A program made the translations under genes and the position numbers. A stretch of 64,000 bases of DNA from Gemmatimonadaceae bacterium. GTDB lineage: Bacteria > Gemmatimonadota > Gemmatimonadetes > Gemmatimonadales > Gemmatimonadaceae. The notes under the pieces were generated by a model. That model searched no databases. It worked only from the letters and a program-made list of their open reading frames with translations, and was not told the DNA's origin. Location of the stretch: the NCBI GenBank assembly GCA_040882285.1, contig JBBEBQ010000005.1, positions 124,001 to 188,000 on the forward strand, in the 5' to 3' direction. Of this stretch, positions 9,769-18,329 are shown piece by piece. How positions within the stretch are numbered: position 1 is the first letter of the stretch; the number at the start of each line of letters is the position of its first letter.

Positions 9769-9994
9769 CTGTTGCCTCCCAAGTCAGCGCCAGGCACGCA
9801 CGCCGACGACGAGTGTCCCTGATGTTGTGCGCGGAAGCTGAGGGACAGGTGAGGGGGCGGTGAGCATCGCGGTTCGCGGAGCCCGGAGCCCCGCCGTGAG
9901 CGACCTTCCGTTCTTTCGGCCGACGCTCGGATACGAGCCGAGGACTGGTGCCGCGCTCGCTCAACTCGTAAGGCGGAAGCCGGGCACGGACATC
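9769..9994. other. Intergenic stretch without recognisable gene
   Basis: This lies between the ROK kinase stop and the micro-ORF. It should hold a leader or promoter for the oxidoreductase-nifJ-gnd-zwf genes, but I see no convincing -35/-10 pair, hairpin or conserved ORF. Confidence 0.4.
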
Positions 9995-10972
9995 CTAGTC
10001 GGAGCCAGGCGTTCGGCGGGCCCACTCGGCCGCGCCGATGCCTCCGGCGTCGCGGTCCAGAGCTGCCTTGACCACGCGGACCGCAGCGCCAGGCCAGGCG
10101 AGCGCGCGCTGGGCGATGCCCGCGCGCATGGCCGCGATGAGTTGCGGGAATCCTTCGATTACCCCTCCTCCGAGGATCAGCGCGCAGGGATTGAACGCGT
10201 TCACGATCGAGGCAGCGCCGATGCCGAGCGCTTCCCCGGCTTCGCCGGCGATCTGCTGGGCCAGCGGGTCGCCTCGGCGGGCGGCCTCTGCCACGGTTTC
10301 CGCGGTGATGCGCTCCAAATCGCCCCCGGCCAGTGCTTGGAGTGTGGCACCCGCCACCCCGTCCGCGGTGGCTGCCTCACGGGCCCGCGCCGCGATAGCC
10401 CAGCCGCCGGCGAACGCCTCGAGGCAGCCGCGGTTACCGCAGCGGCAAAGGGGCCCGTCTCTGTCGATCGTCACGTGGCCCAGTTCGCCGGCAGACCCCG
10501 TGCAGCCCTGGAGCAACTCGCCGCGGGCGACGACGCCCCCGCCAACGCCGGTGCCGATGAAGAGACAGACGAGGTCACCGACGCCGCGCCCGGCGCCGAA
10601 CCGGTGCTCTCCGTACGCGGCGGCTTGCACATCGTTTAGTACTGAGACCGGCAGCGCCAGCCGCACACCGAGGAGGCTGGCAAGCGGGATGTCACGCCAC
10701 CCCAGGTTGGGCGCATAGCGCACCGCGCCGGTTGTCCCGTCGACCTGCCCGGCGACGCCGACGCCCACCGCCACGACGGATCCCTCCAGGTCGGGGAGAC
10801 AGGCGTCGCGGATGCAGGCGACGATGTCGCCGATCACCGCGTCCGCTCCACGCGAGGCGTCCGTGGGACGCCGGTGCCGCCGTACTACGCCACCCGCGCC
10901 ATCGACGACTACAGCCTGGATCTTGGTGCCCCCGAGATCCACGCCGACCGCCAGCGTACCATCTGCTGTCAT
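9995..10972 (-). CDS. ROK-family sugar kinase (glucokinase-like)
   Basis: This 325-residue protein has the ATP-binding DLGGTK near residue 11, a second phosphate-binding FIGTGVGGGVV, and the ROK zinc motif CRCGNRGCLEAFAGG. It would phosphorylate glucose or a related hexose in the cytoplasm; glucokinase is the likeliest role given zwf, gnd and pgm in the same island, but ROK specificity cannot be read from sequence. There is no N-terminal helix-turn-helix, so it is a kinase rather than a ROK repressor. The ATG at 10972 (MTADGTLAVGVDLGGTK) fits the family start; the frame upstream has no similarity. The gene is 40 nt downstream of a small membrane protein in the phosphoketolase operon. Confidence 0.88.
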   Translation of the reverse strand: MTADGTLAVGVDLGGTKIQAVVVDGAGGVVRRHRRPTDASRGADAVIGDIVACIRDACLPDLEGSVVAVGVGVAGQVDGTTGAVRYAPNLGWRDIPLASLLGVRLALPVSVLNDVQAAAYGEHRFGAGRGVGDLVCLFIGTGVGGGVVARGELLQGCTGSAGELGHVTIDRDGPLCRCGNRGCLEAFAGGWAIAARAREAATADGVAGATLQALAGGDLERITAETVAEAARRGDPLAQQIAGEAGEALGIGAASIVNAFNPCALILGGGVIEGFPQLIAAMRAGIAQRALAWPGAAVRVVKAALDRDAGGIGAAEWARRTPGSD

Positions 10973-11012
10973 CACGTCACCGAAAAACGGCGTTCGATGT
11001 GGCGGATCACGG

Positions 11013-11549
11013 TCATGCCTGCCGCTCCGCATCGGGCTGGAAGACGAACTCGACCGGGATGCTCGCCAGCCGTTCGAGCATGGCATGATCCAGATGACTC
11101 TCCCAGTGCTCCCAGAGCAGGATTTCCACCGGACGCCACATTACCACCCAACCGAGAATCAGCAGACCCTCACCGAGCCCTTGAACGAGTGTCGACGCCT
11201 CGACGGCGCTCAGCAGACTGCGCAGCCAGAAGCTGCCGGCGAGTACGCCCAGGGCAACCGCGAGTGCAAGGCCGCCAATCCGCATCCGCCGTCGAAAGTT
11301 GCGCTCGCCCTGCGCGTGGGTCCGGCGAAAGTGTTGGTGAATGGCGTCGGCCGCCTCGGCCGTGTGAGCTCGCAGCGACTGGGGAAGGTGAACGAGCAGG
11401 CTCAGCGGCTCTGTCGCCCGGTGCTTCCCGGCACAGGCGAGGATATAGCCCTCGGCGTTGCGATCCAGCACTCTCTCCCGCAATGGCGCGGGATCCAGCA
11501 CGTCCAGCAATTGCGTGAGACTGCGGATGCGGATCTCGATCGTGGCCAT
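11013..11549 (-). CDS. Two-TM membrane protein of unknown function, phosphoketolase operon
   Basis: This 178-residue protein has a soluble N-terminal half (MATIEIRIRSLTQLLDVLDP, about residues 1-85, with basic RRTHAQGERNFRRRMR before the membrane) and two transmembrane segments (GGLALAVALGVLAGSFWL and LVQGLGEGLLILGWVVMW) followed by an acidic and His-containing tail. I do not recognise a named family. It starts 28 nt after the phosphoketolase stop and ends 40 nt before the ROK kinase, so it is likely co-transcribed with carbon genes. Confidence 0.7.
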   Translation of the reverse strand: MATIEIRIRSLTQLLDVLDPAPLRERVLDRNAEGYILACAGKHRATEPLSLLVHLPQSLRAHTAEAADAIHQHFRRTHAQGERNFRRRMRIGGLALAVALGVLAGSFWLRSLLSAVEASTLVQGLGEGLLILGWVVMWRPVEILLWEHWESHLDHAMLERLASIPVEFVFQPDAERQA

Positions 11550-11577
11550 GGGTATCGCGCTCGTGATGATTGTCAGG

Positions 11578-13965
11578 TCAGAGCGAGCGTGTGTCAGGAC
11601 CGCGCTCACTCCACTGCCAATCACGGATCTCCGGCATGTCCTCACCGTATTGCCGGATGTAGCGGTTGTGCTCGATGAGCGTGTCTCGGATGATCTCCGT
11701 GAGATATGCGGCGCGGGGCGCCAGACCTGGGACCCGACGCACGGCATCATTGACCAGATGAAAGCGATCCAGGTCGTTCCGCACCGCCATGTCGAACGGG
11801 GTCGTGGTGGTCCCTTCCTCCTTGTAGCCGCGGACGTGAAGGTTCGGGTGGTTGGTCCGGCGGTAGGTCAGCCGGTGGATGAGCCAGGGGTAGCCGTGAA
11901 AGGCGAAGATGATGGGCCTGTCGGTCGTGAAGAGCGCGTCGAAGTCGCCATGCGAGAGGCCGTGGGGATGCTCCTCCGCCGGCTGGAGCCGCATGAGATC
12001 GACCACGTTGATCACCCGGACCTTCAGCTCGGGGGCATGCTGGCGCAGGAGGCTGACGGCCGCCAGCGTCTCCAGGGTCGGCACGTCGCCGGCACAGGCC
12101 ATGACGAGATCCGGCTCGGCACCGCCATCGCTACTCGCCCACTCCCAGACCCCTATGCCGGCCTCGGAGTGCTTCGCCGCCGCATCCATATCGAGGTACT
12201 GGAGCGCCGGCTGCTTGCCAGCCACCACGACGTTGACGTAGTTGCGGCTCCGGAGGCAGTGGTCGGCGACGCAGAGCAGCGTGTTGGCGTCGGGCGGCAG
12301 GTACACACGGATCACGTCCGCCTTCTTGTTGACGACCTGATCGATAAAGCCCGGGTCCTGATGCGAGAACCCGTTCTGGTCTTGCCGCCAAACGTGGGAC
12401 GTCAACAGATAGGTCAAGGACGCGATGGGCCGCCGCCAGGGGATCTGCCGCGTCACCTTCAGCCACTTCGCGTGCTGGTTGAACATCGAGTCCACGATGT
12501 GGACGAACGCCTCGTAGCAGGAGAACAAGCCGTGTCGGCCGGTGAGGAGGTACCCTTCCAGCCATCCCTGGCAGGTGTGCTCGCTCAGGATCTCCATCAC
12601 CCGCCCGTCGGGGCTTAGCTGCTCATCGTCCGGGCTCCGGTCGGCCATCCAGGTCCTGTCGGTCACCTCGAACAGTGCGCCCAGCCGGTTGGACGCGGTC
12701 TCGTCCGGGCCGAACACCCGGAAGTTGCGCTGGTCCATATTCCGCTGCATCACGTCCCGCAGGAAACGGCCGAGGACCCGGGTGGCCTCGGCCAGCACGG
12801 TCCCGGGGCTGGGGACAGCGACCGCATGGACCCGGAAGTCGGGCATCTCGAGGTCCTGGAGCAGCAGCCCGCCGTTGGCGTGCGGATTGGCCCCCATCCG
12901 CCGGTCGCCCGTGGGTGCCAGGCCGGCCAACTCGGGAATGAGGGTCCCGGCCTCGTCGAAGAGCTCCTCGGGCCGGTAGCTCTTCATCCACGCCTCCAGC
13001 TGGCGCACGTGTTCCGGCCTGGAGGCCATCTCGGCGAGTGGCACCTGGTGCGAGCGCCAGGATCCCTCGGTCTTCTTCCCGTCTACTGTCGCTGGACCGG
13101 TCCACCCCTTGGGGGTGCGCAGGATGATCATTGGCCAGCGAGGACGCTCGGCCCGACCGTTCGTCCGCGCGCTCGCCTGGATCGCGCGGATCTCAGCGAC
13201 GACGGTGTCGAGCGTCGCGGCCATCGCCTGATGCGCTGCCTCGGGTTCTGAGCCTTCGACCAGGTAAGGACGATACCCGTAGCCGAGGAACAGGCTTTTC
13301 AGCTCGTCATCGCCGATCCGGGCGAGCACCGTGGGGCTGGCGATCTTGTACCCATTGAGGTGCAGGATCGGCAGCACCGCTCCGTCGGTGACGGGATTGA
13401 GGAACTTGTTCGAGTGCCACGCGGCCGCCAGGGGGGCAGTCTCGGCCTCCCCGTCGCCAACGACGCACGCCACGATCAGGCCAGGGTTGTCGAAGGCCGC
13501 CCCGAATGCATGAGCCAGCGAGTAACCGAGCTCGCCACCTTCATTGATTGAGCCCGGCGTCTCCGGGGAAGCATGGCTCGGAATTCCTCCTGGGAAGGAG
13601 AACTGCTTGAACAGCCGCTGCATTCCCGCGGCGTCCCGCGACACTTCGGGATACAGCTCGCTGTAGGTGCCCTCCAGATAGGTGTTCGCCACTACGGCAG
13701 GTCCGCCGTGTCCGGGGCCCGCAATGTAGATCATGTCGAGGTCGTGGCGCTTGATGGCGCGATTGAGGTGCGCGTAGATGAAGTTCAGCCCCGGGGTCGT
13801 CCCCCAGTGGCCGAGCAGGCGCGACTTGATGTGATCCAGCGTCAGCGGCTCGCGGAGCAGCGGGTTGGCCAGCAGGTAAATCTGGCCGACCGACAGGTAG
13901 TTGGCGGCGCGCCAGTACGCGTCGATCGTGCGGAGCAGTTCCGGAGTGAGCGGGTTGGTTTGCAT
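11578..13965 (-). CDS. xfp: Xylulose-5-phosphate/fructose-6-phosphate phosphoketolase
   Basis: This 795-residue TPP enzyme cleaves xylulose-5-phosphate (and often fructose-6-phosphate) with phosphate to acetyl-phosphate and glyceraldehyde-3-phosphate (or erythrose-4-phosphate). It has the family N-terminus ([21 protein letters not shown]), [39 protein letters not shown], the TPP motif [18 protein letters not shown], and the conserved HQDPGFID and [12 protein letters not shown]. Length is typical. Its ATG is 3 nt after the acetate kinase stop, so the two form a tight unit that turns acetyl-phosphate into acetate and ATP. Which sugar phosphate is preferred cannot be told here. Confidence 0.96.
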   Translation of the reverse strand: MQTNPLTPELLRTIDAYWRAANYLSVGQIYLLANPLLREPLTLDHIKSRLLGHWGTTPGLNFIYAHLNRAIKRHDLDMIYIAGPGHGGPAVVANTYLEGTYSELYPEVSRDAAGMQRLFKQFSFPGGIPSHASPETPGSINEGGELGYSLAHAFGAAFDNPGLIVACVVGDGEAETAPLAAAWHSNKFLNPVTDGAVLPILHLNGYKIASPTVLARIGDDELKSLFLGYGYRPYLVEGSEPEAAHQAMAATLDTVVAEIRAIQASARTNGRAERPRWPMIILRTPKGWTGPATVDGKKTEGSWRSHQVPLAEMASRPEHVRQLEAWMKSYRPEELFDEAGTLIPELAGLAPTGDRRMGANPHANGGLLLQDLEMPDFRVHAVAVPSPGTVLAEATRVLGRFLRDVMQRNMDQRNFRVFGPDETASNRLGALFEVTDRTWMADRSPDDEQLSPDGRVMEILSEHTCQGWLEGYLLTGRHGLFSCYEAFVHIVDSMFNQHAKWLKVTRQIPWRRPIASLTYLLTSHVWRQDQNGFSHQDPGFIDQVVNKKADVIRVYLPPDANTLLCVADHCLRSRNYVNVVVAGKQPALQYLDMDAAAKHSEAGIGVWEWASSDGGAEPDLVMACAGDVPTLETLAAVSLLRQHAPELKVRVINVVDLMRLQPAEEHPHGLSHGDFDALFTTDRPIIFAFHGYPWLIHRLTYRRTNHPNLHVRGYKEEGTTTTPFDMAVRNDLDRFHLVNDAVRRVPGLAPRAAYLTEIIRDTLIEHNRYIRQYGEDMPEIRDWQWSERGPDTRSL

Positions 13966-13968
13966 TGT

Positions 13969-15171
13969 CTACACGTCCCTTAATGAGGCGAGATTGAGGA
14001 CTTGGCTTGCCGACCTGGCGATCATGAGCTCCTCGTCGGTGCGGATGACCCGCACGTTGACCCGACCGCCGTCGCGTGAAATCAACGGCGCATTCCTGGC
14101 ATTGCGCTTCGAGTCTAGCACGATGCCGAGAAACTCGAGTCCGTCGCAGATCCGCTTCCGGATCACCGGTGCGTTTTCGCCGATGCCTCCGGCGAAAACG
14201 ACCGTGTCCACTCCTCCGAGCGTAGCAGCGAAGGCGCCGATCCACTTTCTGACCTGATAACAGAACAGCGCCACGGCCTCAGCCGCCCGCGCGTCCGCGG
14301 CCTCCCGGGCCAGCAAGTCTCGCAGGTCGGCACTGATCGCCGATACGCCGAGCAGACCGGATTCCTGGTTTACCATCTGCTGAAAGCGCGCCGCCGTCAT
14401 GCGTTCCGTGCGCGCGAGGTAGTAGATCAGGCCGGGATCCAGATCTCCGGAGCGAGTGCTCATCACCAATCCCGCTGTGGGTGTGAAGCCCATGCTGGTA
14501 TCGATACTCTTGCCGTGCCGCACGGCGGCCAGGCTGGCGCCATTGCCGAGATGCGCGAGGATCACGCGGCCCTTCGTGGCTGCGGAATCGAGGCGACCGA
14601 GTTCCTCCATCAAGTAGGCGTAGGACAGGCCATGGAAGCCGTAGCGCTCGACGCCCTTCGCAGCATAGCGCCGCGGGATCGGCAGGAGCCTGGCAACCCG
14701 CGGCATTGTGCGGTGAAACGCTGTGTCAAAGCACACCACCTGTGGCAGCGTTGGATACCGCTTGCGGAGCGCCTCGATCAGGCCAATCTCGCGCGGCAGG
14801 TGATCGGGGGCGTACGGCGTGATGCGGTGCAGTTCCGCGAGCAGCTTCGGCGTGACCCGCTCCGGGTCCGAATGCTTCATGCCGTGCACTACTCGGTGTC
14901 CCGCAGCTTTGACCGACGCGAACACCGGGTGCGCCTCGAGCCAGTCCAGCAGAAAACCGACCGCCGTGCGGTGATCGGCAGCGGCAAGACGACGGGGAAC
15001 CTGCGGTGTTCCGGCCGGATCGTTGACCATCAAATTCGTGCCGCTCACGCCGATGCGATCGATCTTCCCATCGAGCCGCCGCCCCGGGGTGTCGGCTACC
15101 TCGTACACCGCGAATCGGATGCTCGACGAGCCGGCGTTCAGCGTGAGGACACAGGGCAAGCCGGATTTCAT
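13969..15171 (-). CDS. ackA: Acetate kinase
   Basis: This 400-residue enzyme interconverts acetyl-phosphate plus ADP and acetate plus ATP. It has LNAGSSSIRFAVYE near residue 10, the GHRVVHGMKHS arginine/histidine region, FDTAFHRTMP, RYGFHGLSYAYL, LAHLGNGASLAAV and FAGGIGENAPVIR, all in family order. It immediately precedes phosphoketolase. Its ATG overlaps, as ATGA, the stop of a 49-codon zwf relic, so its translation may now depend on that relic frame. No phosphotransacetylase is seen in the window. Confidence 0.96.
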   Translation of the reverse strand: MKSGLPCVLTLNAGSSSIRFAVYEVADTPGRRLDGKIDRIGVSGTNLMVNDPAGTPQVPRRLAAADHRTAVGFLLDWLEAHPVFASVKAAGHRVVHGMKHSDPERVTPKLLAELHRITPYAPDHLPREIGLIEALRKRYPTLPQVVCFDTAFHRTMPRVARLLPIPRRYAAKGVERYGFHGLSYAYLMEELGRLDSAATKGRVILAHLGNGASLAAVRHGKSIDTSMGFTPTAGLVMSTRSGDLDPGLIYYLARTERMTAARFQQMVNQESGLLGVSAISADLRDLLAREAADARAAEAVALFCYQVRKWIGAFAATLGGVDTVVFAGGIGENAPVIRKRICDGLEFLGIVLDSKRNARNAPLISRDGGRVNVRVIRTDEELMIARSASQVLNLASLRDV

Positions 15172-15317
15172 GCGCCAACTCCCGGGAGAAAACCACCCGT
15201 CCGTGGTTGCTGCTGGGAAAGGGTGTTCACGCTTTCGCGGAACTCCTCCTCGGAGAGCGCGGGGATGAGCTTACGTCGCGTCAGGTCGCCCGTCGCGCCG
15301 AACCACCACGTCCGCAT
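15168..15317 (-). pseudogene. Relic of a second glucose-6-phosphate dehydrogenase gene (zwf'), 49 codons
   Basis: The frame reads MRTWWFGATGDLTRRKLIPAL and then SEEEFRESVNTLSQQ. The first part is the G6PD dinucleotide-binding N-terminus (FGATGDLTRRKLIPAL) and the second matches the DEEFRE helix that normally lies some 25 residues later, so an internal deletion seems to have joined them; the remaining 450 or so residues are missing. It differs from the intact zwf at 1149-2729 and so comes from another paralogue. Its TGA overlaps the ackA ATG. An open frame extends upstream to a TAG but has no standard start codon before 15317. It may persist because it couples translation into ackA. Confidence 0.72.
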
Positions 15318-15396
15318 GAGGCTCCGGTATTCCGTCTCCTGCTCGAGCTGCTGCGTGTCGGCCGCCTTCTCGCCATCCGGTCCTGCTCCTGCACGA

Positions 15397-16737
15397 TCAT
15401 CGTTCAGCTAGACTTCTCGGGACTGGATTCAACGAGCGCATCGGACGCACGTCGCGCTCTCCGCTCGTGGCCGCGCTGGCGGAGCCGGACCCGCAGGATG
15501 CACAATCTGCCGCAGTACTGTGCGACGGGACGTGGGCAGTTACCGGCTCCGGGCGACACGCCAGCGTCACTGGGGTGCGGACCGATCCGGCCGCTTCAGC
15601 GCAAGGGCCGCGGACGCGGCGCAGCTCGCGCCACCAGCTCCTCCAGAGCCGCGGATCATGCTCGTTGCCGCCATACACTATGGCAGCGAGCAGCGCGTGA
15701 AGGATCGCGTGGCGCCGAGCCGCTTCGATCAACCGGACGGGAAGGTCCCAGGCGTAAAGTACGCGCCGCATCCTGCGCGCGATGCGAAACTCCGGCTCAA
15801 GCGCGGCGAAGGCGAGACGTGGATAGTTGGAGAACGAGCCATCCTGCGCGTAAGCCTCCGCCAACATCTGTCCCGAACGCAGCGCGTTACGAATGCCCTC
15901 ACCCGTGACCGGGTCCGCGAAGCCTGCCGCGTCGCCCAGCAGCGCGAAATCCGAACCACCGATTTCCGGATATGATGCTCTCATGGCGTGGAATGCCGTG
16001 CCGATCACTGCACCCGCCCGCACCGCCGGTACGCACTCGCAGCGGCCCCAGGTATTCCAGTAGCTCTCGAGATCCGCATCGAGCCGCGAGCGTGACCACT
16101 CGCCCGGTTCCAGGCCCAGGCCGATCGAGCGGTGATCGGGCCGCGGGAAGTTCCACGCGTAGCCCGGGATGGCCCGGAAAAACCGCATCACGATCGCATC
16201 CGGCGTCATTCCCGGACCGTGCGCGAAAATGACGCGTGTCGGAGAGAGCTCGACGCGCAGGCCCGGGGCGACCGCCTTCCGCACCGTGCTCGCGGCACCA
16301 TCCGCCCCGATCACCCGCCGCACCCGCCGGGCGCTACCGCTCGCGAGTTGCAGCGTCCAGCCGCCGCCGGCGCGCTCCACTCGCTTCACAGCGGTCTGCT
16401 CGAACGAGGCGCCTGCCCGCACTGCGCGCTCCAGCTGCCAGCGCGAAAGTGTGAGCCGCGCGGTGACGTACAGGGGATCGTCGAGCGCCACGTCCAGGAA
16501 GACATCGGCAGATGCTTCGAGGCGGACACGGTCGATGCGCCTGGCAAGCGGCTGGATACTGACCAGCTGGGGGAAGTCGTGGAAAGCGGATGCTGTGAGC
16601 CCGCCGCCGCACGGCTTCTCCCATGGCGCCCTCGGGTCGAGGAGCAGTACATCGGCGCCCTCGCGCGCAAGCAACTCTGCGGCGCGTGCACCTGCAGGCC
16701 CGGCTCCCACCACACCGATCTCCGCGTCGTATTTCAG
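15397..16737 (-). CDS. FAD-dependent geranylgeranyl-reductase-family oxidoreductase
   Basis: This flavoprotein of the geranylgeranyl-reductase/halogenase-like group has the FAD fold GVVGAGPAGARAAELLAREG at the N-terminus, the EKPCGGGLT motif, and LLGDAAGFADPVTGEGIRNA near residue 285. It probably reduces an isoprenoid or oxidises a lipid-like substrate; the substrate is unknown. No ATG, GTG or TTG gives the whole FAD fold: an in-frame TAG lies just upstream and the first GTG would cut into it. A CTG at 16737 stands 5 nt after a perfect GGAGG (complement of about 16742-16748) and gives MKYDAEIGVVGAGPAG, so I chose CTG, for 446 residues. The last 60 or so residues are Ser/Arg/Cys-rich and unlike the family. 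Confidence 0.75.
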   Translation of the reverse strand: MKYDAEIGVVGAGPAGARAAELLAREGADVLLLDPRAPWEKPCGGGLTASAFHDFPQLVSIQPLARRIDRVRLEASADVFLDVALDDPLYVTARLTLSRWQLERAVRAGASFEQTAVKRVERAGGGWTLQLASGSARRVRRVIGADGAASTVRKAVAPGLRVELSPTRVIFAHGPGMTPDAIVMRFFRAIPGYAWNFPRPDHRSIGLGLEPGEWSRSRLDADLESYWNTWGRCECVPAVRAGAVIGTAFHAMRASYPEIGGSDFALLGDAAGFADPVTGEGIRNALRSGQMLAEAYAQDGSFSNYPRLAFAALEPEFRIARRMRRVLYAWDLPVRLIEAARRHAILHALLAAIVYGGNEHDPRLWRSWWRELRRVRGPCAEAAGSVRTPVTLACRPEPVTAHVPSHSTAADCASCGSGSASAATSGERDVRPMRSLNPVPRSLAER

Positions 16738-16819
16738 TCGCTCCTCCCGTTTACTCTACCACACCGGCGCGAATGACCGACCGCGCCGGACCTTGTGTCC
16801 GGAGCGCTGGCTGGGTCGT

Positions 16820-17419
16820 TCAGCGATTGTTCTGCGGACGCATGCCCCCTGACTGCATCCCGCGGCCTTGCTGCATCATCATGCCACCCGATCCTCCGCC
16901 CATCATGCGGCGCATCATTGTCATGGTGCGCGTGAGCCTGGCACGCTGATCCGTCGTCAGAACCGCGCGCGCTTCAACGCCGGCCCGGGCTGCCGCTACG
17001 TGCATGAGGACCATGTGGTTCGCGGCCTCCCTCACTGCCGACTCGTATGCGCTTAGATCTGGCGAATCGCCCTGGAGCGCTTGCAGTGCCCTCTGGTGTG
17101 CGGTCATTGCCTGCTGCATGTGCGGGTGGATTGCTTCGGTGGACTGCGTCCGCATTGCTTCGAGGCGTGCAATCTGCTCGGCCGTGAGCGCCAACTCATT
17201 AGAGGCGCGCAGGATCACCGCAGGCGAGGGCGCTCCGCTCATCATGGTCATGCCCATCTCCATCTCGCCGGCCCCCATCATCCCCATCATCATGCCGTGA
17301 CCCATCATGCCGGTCGAGTCCTGCGCCTGCTGATCGTGCTGGTGGCCTGCCTGCGCCTCGACAGCCTGCGTGGATACCAGAAGCGCAAGTCCCAGCGTTG
17401 TCATCGCTCTGCTGATCAT
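16820..17419 (-). CDS. Spy/CpxP-like periplasmic protein, Met/His-rich
   Basis: This 199-residue protein has a signal peptide (MISRAMTTLGLALLVSTQAVEA) followed by a His/Met-rich stretch (GHQHDQQ and repeated GMM/MMG) and a helical core with LALTAEQIARLEAMR and VLTTDQRARL, the LTxxQ pattern of Spy, CpxP and zinc-resistance-associated proteins. The C-terminus returns to GGGSGGMMMQQ. It likely acts in the periplasm as a chaperone or copper/metal-binding buffer; that is family inference. A GGAGG at 6-nt spacing fixes the ATG at 17419. A SHOCT membrane protein lies 62 nt upstream. Confidence 0.75.
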   Translation of the reverse strand: MISRAMTTLGLALLVSTQAVEAQAGHQHDQQAQDSTGMMGHGMMMGMMGAGEMEMGMTMMSGAPSPAVILRASNELALTAEQIARLEAMRTQSTEAIHPHMQQAMTAHQRALQALQGDSPDLSAYESAVREAANHMVLMHVAAARAGVEARAVLTTDQRARLTRTMTMMRRMMGGGSGGMMMQQGRGMQSGGMRPQNNR

Positions 17420-17481
17420 CGTATCCCTCCTATTGTTGTGAACCATCTCTTCGCCGCCCCTTCAAGAAGCGCGCGACTGCT

Positions 17482-17778
17482 TCATTCCGCTGTTTCGACG
17501 GGTGCGTCTTCCGCGAGCACACGCAGTCTGGCAGCGTATTCTTCCTCGCTGATTTCGCCTTTCGCAAATCGGTGGCGCAGCACCTCCTCGGCGGACAGCC
17601 GGCGCACAGCGTCACGCTGCGCCTCAACACGGTCGGAATGCATGCGCCAGATCGCCCAGAGCAGTACCACAGCCGTTGCGATCCAAATGCCCCACCACAC
17701 CCAGTGCATTCCGAAGAACATCCCCTGACGATGCCATGAGCCCTGTGTCGCAACAACCTGCTGGAGCGTGATCATCAT
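17482..17778 (-). CDS. SHOCT-domain small membrane protein
   Basis: This 98-residue protein has one transmembrane helix (HWVWWGIWIATAVVLLWAIW) and a C-terminal SHOCT motif (VLRHRFAKGEISEEEYAARL), a short oligomerisation module. The first of two tandem ATGs (17778) has GGAGG 5 nt before it. It sits between the P-II-like gene and the Spy-like gene. Its function is unknown; small SHOCT proteins are common in metal and stress loci. Confidence 0.75.
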   Translation of the reverse strand: MMITLQQVVATQGSWHRQGMFFGMHWVWWGIWIATAVVLLWAIWRMHSDRVEAQRDAVRRLSAEEVLRHRFAKGEISEEEYAARLRVLAEDAPVETAE

Positions 17779-17800
17779 CGTGCCCTCCTGATCATCGTCA

Positions 17801-17840
17801 TCGTGCCACCTCGTGCCACCTCGTGCCACCTCGTGCCACC
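17801..17840. repeat. Four perfect tandem copies of a 10-bp unit
   Basis: The unit TCGTGCCACC occurs four times head to tail between the P-II-like stop and the SHOCT ribosome site. Copy-number change here would alter the intergenic spacing without touching either coding sequence except the last base of the P-II-like stop codon. Confidence 0.95.
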
Positions 17841-18175
17841 TATAGCAGAGCTACGAGGTCCTCTTCCCCCGTGCGGATCTTCACGACGCGCTCGACGTCG
17901 GAGATGATGATGACGCCATCACCGCGCTGGCCGGTATTGGCTTTCTCGCGGACGGCCGCGATCTGCCCTGCTATATCCTCCGATCGGCAGACCACCTCGA
18001 TTTTGGCTTTCCTGGTGTAGGGCCCACCATCCGCGAGCTGATAGTTCTCGGCATCGACCCCACTGCCGATCGAGTGCACGTGCGTTACGAAGAGGCGGGG
18101 CGCTCCCAACGCACGTAACGCGGTGACGACCGCATCGACGCGTTCCTCGCGGCAAATGATTCTGAGCAGCTTCAT
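17840..18175 (-). CDS. P-II-like signalling protein
   Basis: This 111-residue protein has the P-II ferredoxin-like fold outline: MKLLRIICREERVDAVVTAL at the start and GDGVIIISDVERVVKIRTGEED near the end, which matches the conserved GDGxIxVxxVxxxxxIRTGE strand. The T-loop region is atypical (HSIGSGVDAENYQLADGG), and the canonical uridylylation tyrosine context is not evident. No amtB or glutamine synthetase is adjacent, so it may sense adenylate or carbon state for this island rather than nitrogen. A GGAGAG ribosome site precedes the ATG. Confidence 0.75.
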   Translation of the reverse strand: MKLLRIICREERVDAVVTALRALGAPRLFVTHVHSIGSGVDAENYQLADGGPYTRKAKIEVVCRSEDIAGQIAAVREKANTGQRGDGVIIISDVERVVKIRTGEEDLVALL

Positions 18176-18329
18176 TCAGCTCTCCTTTCTCCTGTTTGCG
18201 GTGTCCTTCGAGCATGCTGTCTCTGTCGTCGATAGCCGCACACGTTGGTTAGCGAATGATATGGGGCTCAAGTGAAGCGGACCTGAATCTCACGTGAAGG
18301 TTCCTTCTTGCAACGCATGCCGACGCGCT

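Noticed and set aside
16820-17419. Repeat-containing surface protein because of GMM/MMG runs
   Set aside because: The runs are low-complexity metal-binding stretches around an LTxxQ core, better explained as Spy-like.
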